DNA of 13,050 nucleotides from an uncultured Clostridia bacterium (GTDB taxonomy: Bacteria > Bacillota > Clostridia > Monoglobales > Monoglobaceae): contig CAKSIW010000069.1 of NCBI GenBank assembly GCA_934463175.1, positions 1 through 13,050 of the forward strand, read 5' to 3'. Position 1 is the stretch's first letter. Every line of letters begins with the position of its first letter. This document shows, piece after piece, positions 7,631 through 12,973 of the stretch. The position numbers were made by a program, and so were the translations under genes. The notes below the pieces were generated by a model. It did not search any database, was not told where the DNA came from, and saw only the letters and a list, made by a program, of their open reading frames with translations.

Positions 7631-8353
7631 ATGAAAATAGAGGCAGGTTTAATGCATTTCAGGGAACTGAATGAAGCAGTCAGGACATCGGGAGACACCG
7701 ATATTGTGATTGACCGCTGCACAGGGCAGCGATATATCGCAGACGGGCTTTCGGGAAAGAAAATCACAATCAACGGAACGCCCGGAAACGCGCTCGGGGC
7801 ATATATGAACGGAGCTGAAATCACGCTCAACGGCAATGCCCAGGAGGCAACGGGCGACACCATGAATGACGGCGCGATTTATATTAACGGCAGTGCAGGC
7901 GACGCAACGGGATATGCAATGCGCGGCGGTAAAATTTTTGTGAAGGGGAATGTCGGCTACAGGGCAGGAATCCACATGAAGGCATACCGCGACAAGCACC
8001 CGACCCTTGTTGTCGGCGGTGAAGCAGGAAGCTTTCTCGGCGAATATCAGGCAGGGGGGACTGTTCTGGTTCTCGGAATTGACAGCCGTCTCGCCGTTCC
8101 CGTGGGGAACTTCTGCGGAAACGGAATGCACGGCGGAAAAATCATTCTCCGCTGCAAGGAGGCTCCTGCCGGACTCTCCGAAAAAATCATTGTGTCTGCG
8201 CCGTCCGAGACGGATATGGAGGAAATCCGCCTGCTGACAGAGGAATACTGCGCACATTTCGGCGGCAGTGCCTCAGAACTTTTGAAATCGGATTTCATTG
8301 TTCTGACCGCAGATACGAAAAATCCCTATAAACAGCTTTATACTCACAACTGA
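7631..8353 (+). CDS. Glutamate synthase GXGXG (GltB C-terminal) subunit, split type
   Basis: A 240-residue right-handed beta-helix domain. Repeated glycine motifs appear at regular steps: DGLSGKKITINGTPGN, MNGAEITLNGNAQE, MNDGAIYINGSAGD, MRGGKIFVKGNVG, then GGTVLVLGI. In full-length GltB this domain is structural and braces the glutaminase-to-FMN ammonia tunnel. Here it is a free subunit, as in archaeal-type enzymes; similar domains also occur in formylmethanofuran dehydrogenase subunit C, but the neighbours settle the assignment. AGAAAGGA (7614-7621) precedes the ATG by nine bases. The 44-base gap from the previous gene is AT-rich with no terminator, so the three genes form one operon. Confidence 0.9.
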   Translation: MKIEAGLMHFRELNEAVRTSGDTDIVIDRCTGQRYIADGLSGKKITINGTPGNALGAYMNGAEITLNGNAQEATGDTMNDGAIYINGSAGDATGYAMRGGKIFVKGNVGYRAGIHMKAYRDKHPTLVVGGEAGSFLGEYQAGGTVLVLGIDSRLAVPVGNFCGNGMHGGKIILRCKEAPAGLSEKIIVSAPSETDMEEIRLLTEEYCAHFGGSASELLKSDFIVLTADTKNPYKQLYTHN

Positions 8354-8382
8354 TTGACACAGACTCAAGAATATGGTATACT
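8354..8382 (+). promoter_or_regulatory. Consensus promoter of glnA
   Basis: Directly after the stop of the GXGXG subunit gene, TTGACA (8354-8359), a 17-bp spacer and TATACT (8377-8382) form a near-consensus promoter. The start near 8389 gives a leader of under 20 bases, too short for an attenuator. Thus glnA and the ANTAR gene can be made when the upstream operon is terminated. Confidence 0.85.
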
Positions 8383-8406
8383 TTGTCATGAAAGGATTTG
8401 AGCTTT

Positions 8407-9711
8407 ATGGAATATACACTTCAGGAAATTTTGAGGTTTGTTGAGGAAAACGACGTTAAGTTTGTCAAGCTGGCATTCTGTGACATTTTCGGGGTTCAGA
8501 AAAACATTTCGATTTTGTCGAGCTATCTCGAAAATGCGCTCACGAACGGCGTTTCCTTTGACGCGTCCAAGATTGAAGGCTTTTCAAGCTTTGAAAGAAA
8601 GGATTTGTTCCTTTTTCCCGACCCTTCAACAATGACAATTCTTCCGTGGCGTCCGCAGCAGGGGCGGGTTATCCGTCTTTTCTGCGACATCAGGCATTCG
8701 GACGGCAGCGCGTTTGCCGGAGACTGCCGCGCGGTTCTCAAAAAGTCGGTTCAGTTTGCCTCCAAGCTCGGATACACCTGCCGAATCGGCACGGACTGCG
8801 AGTTCTATCTCTTTGAGCTTGACGAAAAGGGACAGCCGACCGTCATTCCTCATGACAATGCAGGCTATTTTGACATTGCACCGTTTGACAGGGGCGAGAA
8901 TGTCCGCCGTGACATATGCATGACGCTTGAGGATATGGGAATTATGCCCGAAACCTCTCACCATGAAAAGGGTCCGGGACAGAGTGAAATTGATTTCCGT
9001 CACAGCAGCGCACTCAATGCGGCTGACAATTTCATCACCTTCAAAAGCGTGGTCAAATCAATTGCAAACCGCAACGGGCTTTATGCGTCCTTCATGCCGA
9101 AACCGCTTGAAGCAGGCTGCGGCAGCGGACTTCACATAAACATCACAATGAACAAAAACGGAGAAAACATTTTCCGCACCGATACAAAAAAACTGAGCGG
9201 AGCGGCAGAGGGCTTTGCGGCAGGCATACTGAACAGAATACCGTCGCTGACAGCCTTTCTGAACCCGACAACAAATTCATACAAAAGGCTTGCGGAGGAA
9301 AACGCGCCTAAGCACATCGCATGGTCGGAGGAGAATCTCCAGCAGCTTCTTCGCATAACTCACGAAAGCTCATCACCGGCAAGGCTGGAAATCCGCTCGG
9401 CAGATTCCGCATGTAACCCGTATATTGCATTTGCACTTCTTCTTTATGCAGGTCTTGAGGGAATCGAAAGCGGACGCAGTCTCGGAAGCTCCGCAGACAC
9501 AGCAGCCGAAATTATTGAAAACACACCATCACTTCCAAAAAATCTCAATGATTCGATTATGCTTGCAACAGGCAGCGATTTCATCAAAAAAGTGCTGCCG
9601 TCAGAGGCAATATCGGCATATCTGAATGCAAAGTTCACCGAATGGCAGTCTCAGACGCTTGCGTCAAATCCGCATGAATATGAGATGGATTCATATTTCA
9701 ACAAGCTTTAG
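8407..9711 (+). CDS. glnA: Glutamine synthetase type I, with divergent active-site residues
   Basis: A 434-residue protein of the short clostridial GSI type. The beta-grasp domain has FDAS (Asp52 equivalent to the ammonium-site Asp50). The catalytic domain has CEFYLF with Glu132, HHEKGPGQSEID with Glu187 and Glu194, GSGLHIN with His243, NPTTNSYKRL, and RLEIR with Glu328 and Arg330. Compared with the E. coli enzyme by eye, Glu129 is Asp130, the flap Glu327 (usual FEAP/YEAP) is Asn299 in ENAP, and Arg339 of NRS is Leu311 in NLQ. Activity may therefore be altered. There is no room for the adenylylated loop of enteric GS. The open frame extends to a TTG at 8398, but AAAGGA (8391-8396) fits only the ATG at 8407. 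A gap of 20 bases separates it from the ANTAR gene. Confidence 0.88.
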   Translation: MEYTLQEILRFVEENDVKFVKLAFCDIFGVQKNISILSSYLENALTNGVSFDASKIEGFSSFERKDLFLFPDPSTMTILPWRPQQGRVIRLFCDIRHSDGSAFAGDCRAVLKKSVQFASKLGYTCRIGTDCEFYLFELDEKGQPTVIPHDNAGYFDIAPFDRGENVRRDICMTLEDMGIMPETSHHEKGPGQSEIDFRHSSALNAADNFITFKSVVKSIANRNGLYASFMPKPLEAGCGSGLHINITMNKNGENIFRTDTKKLSGAAEGFAAGILNRIPSLTAFLNPTTNSYKRLAEENAPKHIAWSEENLQQLLRITHESSSPARLEIRSADSACNPYIAFALLLYAGLEGIESGRSLGSSADTAAEIIENTPSLPKNLNDSIMLATGSDFIKKVLPSEAISAYLNAKFTEWQSQTLASNPHEYEMDSYFNKL

Positions 9712-9731
9712 GACATTCGGCAAAGGGATAG

Positions 9732-10319
9732 GTGATTGAATTGAACAGTGTTTTGCTTGTGTCAAGCTCCGTCAAGGGGCTTGAAATGCTTGCGGGCTTT
9801 CTGAAAACCTCAAACTCGGGGCAGTTTTCAACCGCACAGAGCGGAGCTGCGGCAAGACGGCTGCTCGCAGGCTGTGATTTTGACCTTGTTGTCATAAACT
9901 CACCTCTTTCGGACGAGCTTGGAGACGAGCTTGCCGAGTTTGTGACGTCAGCCACTCTTTCGGGGGTCATTCTCATTGTGAAAAACGATTATTCCGATGA
10001 AATTGCAAGCAAGGTTGAAGAATGCGGCGTTCTGGTTCTTCCGAAGCCTTTCAGCCGCCAGATGTTTTTTCAGCAGCTTCACCTTGCAGTTGCATCGCGC
10101 ATGAGACTCATGGGTCTGCACCGCGAAAATCTGAAGCTGAAAAGAAAGGTCAATGAAATGAAAATCATTGACCGTGCAAAATGTCTTTTGATACAGCATG
10201 AGGGAATGACGGAGGAGGACGCTCACCGATACATAGAAAAGTATTCCATGAACAACCGCATGACGCGCGGCGAGACCGCACATGCAATCGCGGAACAATA
10301 TGAGGGGTGTCGGACATGA
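9732..10319 (+). CDS. Pseudo-receiver ANTAR-domain RNA-binding antiterminator
   Basis: A 195-residue soluble regulator related to AmiR, NasT and EutV. Residues 5-120 form a receiver-like fold, but the phospho-accepting Asp is replaced: DLVVINSPL puts Asn56 at that place, and the acidic pair after strand 1 is Ser-Ser (11-12). Only the conserved Lys105 (VLPKPF) remains. A coiled-coil linker (LKLKRKVNEM, about 134-143) leads to the ANTAR three-helix domain (about 140-190; DRAKCLLIQHEGMTEEDAHRYI, RGETAHAIAE), which binds paired hexaloop RNA hairpins and stops terminators forming. Because it lacks the phosphosite, it is likely controlled by a partner or ligand. The start is GTG at 9732; a TTG at 9741 is possible. 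It overlaps the next gene by four bases (ATGA). Confidence 0.88.
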   Translation: MIELNSVLLVSSSVKGLEMLAGFLKTSNSGQFSTAQSGAAARRLLAGCDFDLVVINSPLSDELGDELAEFVTSATLSGVILIVKNDYSDEIASKVEECGVLVLPKPFSRQMFFQQLHLAVASRMRLMGLHRENLKLKRKVNEMKIIDRAKCLLIQHEGMTEEDAHRYIEKYSMNNRMTRGETAHAIAEQYEGCRT

Positions 10320-11068
10320 AAATTCTGATTACAGGTGCAAGCTCGGGAATCGGGCGCGATTTTGCGAGAGTTTTTCACCGTGCGGGACATGAGCTTTTTC
10401 TTGCAGCACGCAGCACGGAGCGTCTTTCGGAACTTTGCCGTGAGCTGGACGGCAAGCCAAAGATATTTTCCGTTGATTTATCAAAAAAAGAAAGCTGTTT
10501 TGAGCTTTATTCCGCATTGAAGGACGAAAACATTGACATGCTGATTAACAATGCAGGCTTCGGAGCATTCGGGTTTTTCACGGAAGGCGACCTTGAACGC
10601 GAGCTTGAAATGATTAATCTCAACATCTGTGCCGTTCATATTCTGACAAAGCTTTTTTTGAGAGATTTTGAACAGCGCGGGTACGGATATATTTTAAACG
10701 TTGCGTCATCTGCGGCATTTCTGCCGGGGCCGCTTATGTCTGTTTATTATGCGACAAAGGCATATGTTCTGAGGCTGAGTGCGGCAATCCGCGAGGAGCT
10801 GCGCCGAAAGGGAAGCCGCGTATATGTCGGCGTTTTGTGTCCCGGTCCGGTTGACACCGAATTTAACAAAACCGCGGGAGTTTCGTTCAGTCTGCGTTCT
10901 CTTCCGAGCATGAGAGTTGCGGAATATGCAGTTAAAAAAATGTTTGAAGGACGCGGAATCATTGTTCCCGGCTTTTCAATCAAGCTTGGAGTTTTTGCCC
11001 AAAGGCTTCTTCCGACAGACCTTGCGGCAAGAATTGCATATAACATTCAGAAAAAGAAAAATAATTAA
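10316..11068 (+). CDS. Short-chain dehydrogenase/reductase (classical SDR)
   Basis: A 250-residue Rossmann-fold oxidoreductase. The cofactor motif TGASSGIG (6-13), NNAG (78-81), the catalytic Ser (SS at 131-132) and YxxxK as Tyr144-Lys148 (YYATK) are all present, followed by CPGPVDTEF. Arg33 in AARSTER after strand 2 hints at NADPH use. It resembles the DltE/YqjQ-like group of general oxidoreductases, whose substrates are mostly unknown; the hydrophobic C-terminal part may associate with the membrane. The ATG at 10316 is chosen over GTG at 10307 because GAGGGG (10302-10307) is correctly spaced and the start overlaps the ANTAR gene's stop as ATGA. This implies translational coupling with that regulator. 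A direct role in nitrogen metabolism is not evident. Confidence 0.87.
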   Translation: MKILITGASSGIGRDFARVFHRAGHELFLAARSTERLSELCRELDGKPKIFSVDLSKKESCFELYSALKDENIDMLINNAGFGAFGFFTEGDLERELEMINLNICAVHILTKLFLRDFEQRGYGYILNVASSAAFLPGPLMSVYYATKAYVLRLSAAIREELRRKGSRVYVGVLCPGPVDTEFNKTAGVSFSLRSLPSMRVAEYAVKKMFEGRGIIVPGFSIKLGVFAQRLLPTDLAARIAYNIQKKKNN

Positions 11069-11081
11069 AATTAAAGCTTTA

Positions 11082-11141
11082 AAGTGAGTTCGAGACCTTC
11101 CTCACTTGCCGCAGTGTTCGGCAGAATCAAAACTAAAGGAG
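11082..11141 (+). promoter_or_regulatory. PreQ1-I-like riboswitch controlling queT translation
   Basis: A short stem TTGCC/GGCAG (11106-11110/11120-11124) encloses the loop GCAGTGTTC, which ends in C like the preQ1-binding cytosine. It is followed by an A-rich tail with CAAAACTAAAGGAG (11128-11141). The loop AGT (11113-11115) can pair with tail ACT (11132-11134) as the H-type pseudoknot. The layout closely parallels the Thermoanaerobacter preQ1-I aptamer (GCAGU loop, AACAAAACAAGGG tail). The tail runs into the ribosome site AAAGGAG, so ligand should block translation. A 7-bp hairpin AAGTGAG/CTCACTT (11082-11088/11101-11107) lies just upstream. The downstream gene is queT, a known preQ1 regulon member, which strengthens the call. 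Confidence 0.72.
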
Positions 11142-11149
11142 AATTTAAA

Positions 11150-11740
11150 ATGAAAAACAAAACACGCTTTGTTGTGCAGGCGTCATTAATTGCCGCGCTG
11201 TATGTTGTTCTGACCTATCTTTCAAGTCTGTTCGGTCTTTCGAGCGGTGCGATTCAGCTCAGACTTTCTGAGGCTCTGACCGTTCTTCCGGTTTATTTCT
11301 CATCGGCTGTTCCGGGACTTTTTATCGGCTGTATTCTTGCAAATATTCTCACGGGGAGCGCAGCCCTTGACATTATTTTCGGAAGTCTTGCAACCTTAAT
11401 CGGTGCAGTTCTGACATATATTTTCAGAAAGAAAAAGCTTCTTGCCCCGATTTTTCCGATTATTTCAAACACTGTCATAATACCCTTTGTTCTTGTATAC
11501 GGATACGGAATCCAAGGCTCTCTTTGGTATTTTATGCTGACAGTGGGGATTGGTGAGATTCTTTCATGCGGTGTGCTGGGATTAGCTCTTCTCAAAACCT
11601 TTTTTATGGGGGCATCGCCCCCAAGCCCCCTGCGCGCCGTCATAATTAGGGCTCCCAAAAAGCGGAGGCGCTGCCGACGCTTTTTGGGAAAGAGGAGCAG
11701 CCAAGCTCAAAGTGATGTCCGACCGACAAGGGAGGACTGA
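11150..11740 (+). CDS. queT: Queuosine-precursor transporter QueT with repeat-derived C-terminal tail
   Basis: The first ~150 residues are a membrane protein of the QueT family (ECF-type substrate-binding S component): about five to six helices, with AIQLRLSEALTVLP (34-47), the family's hallmark substrate-site segment, GCILANILTG (60-69), DIIFGSLATLIG (74-85) and GIGEILSCGVLG (133-144). It should import a queuosine precursor such as preQ1 together with a shared ECF energizing module not seen here. Family members usually end soon after this last helix. Here, from about residue 150, the frame runs through repeat sequence (11598-11740), adding about 44 basic residues (PKKRRRCRRFLGKR). The ATG at 11150 is supported by AAAGGAG eight bases upstream; the frame is open further to GTG 11084, which lies within the riboswitch. 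Confidence 0.85.
   Translation: MKNKTRFVVQASLIAALYVVLTYLSSLFGLSSGAIQLRLSEALTVLPVYFSSAVPGLFIGCILANILTGSAALDIIFGSLATLIGAVLTYIFRKKKLLAPIFPIISNTVIIPFVLVYGYGIQGSLWYFMLTVGIGEILSCGVLGLALLKTFFMGASPPSPLRAVIIRAPKKRRRCRRFLGKRSSQAQSDVRPTRED
11598..11638 (-). repeat. Hairpin repeat unit matching the left-end array
   Basis: The reverse complement matches 124-164 over 41 bases with about five differences, all in or near the hairpin. The stem is TGGGGGC/GCCCCCA (11607-11613/11617-11623), and the other end is GCGCGCC. It lies inside the queT reading frame and marks where family-like protein sequence ends. Confidence 0.8.
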
Positions 11741-11742
11741 AC
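11649..11742 (+). repeat. Dispersed repeat, module A (copy 1)
   Basis: The stretch from GGGCTCCC to GGACTGAAC matches the reverse complement of 12811-12905 over about 94 bases at high identity. An 11-bp perfect inverted repeat, CCCAAAAAGCG/CGCTTTTTGGG (11654-11664/11678-11688), lies at its start. It encodes most of the added queT tail and supplies its stop codon. It may also form a hairpin in the queT transcript. Confidence 0.85.
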
Positions 11743-11765
11743 ATAATTGCTTGCGCTGCTCCGAT

Positions 11766-11842
11766 GACGCACTCACAGATTAAAGCCGCAATCAGCGGCT
11801 TTGCTGTGCTGAAACGCACGCACATTTCAATGAAATTGATTG
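11766..11842 (-). repeat. Palindromic intergenic repeat, module P (right copy)
   Basis: Reverse complement of 1-76 with only a few differences. The dyad AAAGCCGC/GCGGCTTT (about 11782-11802) is conserved even where the loop differs (TGATT against TGACT when read in the same direction), which argues for structural constraint. Confidence 0.85.
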
Positions 11843-11859
11843 ATTTGTGCGTGCGTTTC
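11811..11859. repeat. Perfect 14-bp inverted repeat
   Basis: GAAACGCACGCACA (11811-11824) is exactly inverted at 11846-11859, with a 21-base spacer. It joins module P to module B. A cruciform or long RNA hairpin would be stable. The half present at 1-34 suggests the left copy was cut or rearranged at this palindrome. Confidence 0.85.
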
Positions 11860-11861
11860 AC

Positions 11862-11916
11862 GTCAAAAATCCGTGTTTCTCGCAAAATCCGACATCATGA
11901 CCAATAACAAGGCGCG
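11862..11916 (+). repeat. Dispersed repeat, module B (middle copy)
   Basis: Direct-orientation relative of 74-130 and inverted relative of 12974-13035. Common points are GTCAAAAATCCGTGTTT, CGCAAAATCC and the end AACAAGGCGCG. After it, 11917-12003 is AT-rich sequence in which I see no gene or structure. Confidence 0.7.
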
Positions 11917-12003
11917 TATTTTCGATTTTCTTTGCAAACTATCCGTATGCCTTGAAAAATCTTTTAAAAAAAACTCTTTTCTCAAATTTTTCCATTTTCT
12001 CTC

Positions 12004-12032
12004 TTGATTTTTTCCTTAGTATGTGTTAAAAT
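12004..12032 (+). promoter_or_regulatory. Promoter of the structured RNA unit
   Basis: TTGATT (12004-12009), a 17-bp spacer and TAAAAT (12027-12032), with TG one base before the -10 (extended -10). A start near 12039 coincides with the first base of the long closing stem of the RNA. Confidence 0.75.
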
Positions 12033-12038
12033 GGTTTT

Positions 12039-12254
12039 GCGACATGTTTTGATAAAACACCGTAGGTGTATTTAAAATCTTTTATTTTAATAATCTATAG
12101 CTGGTGTGCGTTAGGTAAAAACGCAGGCTTTGATTTTGTATCCAGCGTTGTAGATTATTAAGATTTATTTTGCAACTCGGTGTCAAAATGTGTCGCAGCA
12201 TTTAATCACGGCTATGCGTTTTTCGGTGCGTGGCCTTGTGCTGCGCACTTTTTT
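12039..12254 (+). ncRNA. Candidate structured small RNA of unknown class (about 215 nt)
   Basis: The two ends of the folded part pair over 14 unbroken base pairs (12039-12052 with 12183-12196). After a 5-base bulge comes CACCG/CGGTG (12058-12062 with 12178-12182). Inside are AAATCTT/AAGATTT (12075-12081/12160-12166), AATAATCTA/TAGATTATT (12089-12097/12151-12159), GCTGG/CCAGC (12100-12104/12142-12146) and a hairpin TGCGTT/AACGCA (12107-12112/12120-12125). An alternative hairpin ACACC/GGTGT (12057-12061/12065-12069) competes with the second stem. A promoter precedes and a terminator follows at fitting positions. The rod-like shape with internal bubbles recalls 6S RNA, but I do not recognise 6S sequence; a cis leader is also possible. 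Confidence 0.65.
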
Positions 12255-12260
12255 ATTTTT
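12226..12260 (+). terminator. Intrinsic terminator of the structured RNA unit
   Basis: Arms GTGCGTGGC (12226-12234) and GCTGCGCAC (12240-12248) form nine pairs including two G-T wobbles, around the loop CTTGT. TTTTTTATTTTT follows immediately. Confidence 0.85.
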
Positions 12261-12466
12261 GGTATAAATGAAATCATGTCCTTGCGTTCTCTGCTTGTCA
12301 AAATCCCGCCCTGACGCCTTTCGGGACTTGCAAGGCACAAAGCCTTGCTTCACCCTGCAAAAACGACAGGTCAGAATTTTTCCTGCGCAGATAATCGCAA
12401 AACACGACTTCATTCATACCTTGCGCGCGGCAAGATAAAAAATTACCAATAAAGGAGAAATGTAAA
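12261..12466. other. Intergenic region with two adjacent hairpins, function unknown
   Basis: No convincing gene. TCCCG/CGGGA (12304-12308/12322-12326) and the perfect GCAAGGC/GCCTTGC stem with loop ACAAA (12330-12336/12342-12348) lie side by side. Neither is followed by a T-run, so they are not typical terminators. A clear promoter for the small gene at 12467 is not visible. Confidence 0.4.
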
Positions 12467-12706
12467 ATGAGCAAAGAAACAGAACTTGTTGAGGGCTACT
12501 ATGCAACACTGTATTACAAAATGCTCAATGCAGCAACGAACGCAATATGGACAATTGAAGATGGAAAGGTTGAAAAAGCAAAAGAAATGTTAATCAGCGC
12601 ACAACAGAAATGTGAAGAAATTTACATTTCCAAAGGTGAAGATGAAACCGAAATAAACAAAAATGAAGCTGAAGAGAAAACGGAAAAACAACAGAGGAAA
12701 TCATAA
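12467..12706 (+). CDS. Small helical protein of unknown function
   Basis: A 79-residue acidic-to-charged protein. Residues 1-53 look like two amphipathic helices (EGYYATLYYKMLNAATNAIW and a KVEKAKEMLISAQQKCEEIY stretch), and residues 54-79 form a Glu/Lys-rich, probably disordered tail. There is no signal peptide, membrane helix or metal motif. AAAGGAG, nine bases before the ATG, and codon use unlike the surrounding repeats support a real gene. The pattern of a short helical core ending in AQQKCEEIY reminds me of small proteins found in Firmicutes prophages and their remnants, but this is weak recollection, not a match. It is AT-richer than the nitrogen genes and lies alone between the RNA unit and the repeats, which would fit a mobile or accessory origin. 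Confidence 0.7.
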   Translation: MSKETELVEGYYATLYYKMLNAATNAIWTIEDGKVEKAKEMLISAQQKCEEIYISKGEDETEINKNEAEEKTEKQQRKS

Positions 12707-12741
12707 ACACCGCGCCTTGTCGTCGCGCTACGGACATTTTT

Positions 12742-12879
12742 GCTCCGCCTGACCTGTTCGGTCACGCAGTCGCTTTCAGTCCGTGCCGTCGTCGCAACAC
12801 AAGCGGTTTTGTTCCGTCCTCCCTGCTCGGTCGGACAGTCGCTCTGCGCTTGGTTGCTCCTCTTTCCCAAAAACCGTCG
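12742..12879 (-). repeat. Degenerate 69-bp tandem duplication
   Basis: The segment starting at 12742 (CTCCGCCTGACC) recurs in altered form from 12811 (TTCCGTCCTCCC), with CGGTC and CAGTCGCT at matching offsets of 69 bases. Since 69 is a multiple of three, one minus-strand frame stays open and reads SDCPTEQ and SDCVTEQ 23 residues apart. I take this as repeat structure, not a gene. Confidence 0.6.
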
Positions 12880-12905
12880 GCTTTGCCTCCGTTTTTCGGG
12901 AGCCC
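12811..12905 (-). repeat. Dispersed repeat, module A (copy 2, inverted)
   Basis: The reverse complement aligns with 11649-11742 nearly end to end. The long stem of copy 1 is partly degraded here (CCCAAAAACCG against CGTTTTTCGGG). Just to its right, 12906-12925 contains a short second version of the GGGTTCCCAAAAAGCG edge, as if that edge had been duplicated. Confidence 0.85.
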
Positions 12906-12973
12906 TATACGCTTTTTGGGAACCCTGTTCGTTCCGCTCACTTGCTTTTTATCCGCAGAGTATATCTTTAAAT

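Noticed and set aside
7649..8257. Minus-strand frame of 202 codons opposite the GXGXG subunit
   Set aside because: Cys/His/Val-rich shadow of the real gene; the plus strand shows regular glycine repeats and operon context.
8383..8406. ANTAR hexaloop or attenuator in front of glnA
   Set aside because: The leader from the predicted start is under 20 bases and holds only the ribosome site.
12183..12413. Minus-strand open frame of 76 codons rich in Cys, Lys and Arg with an AAGG-like site
   Set aside because: It runs opposite to the RNA unit's terminator and through the two intergenic hairpins. The composition looks like translated structured DNA, and no family is recognised.
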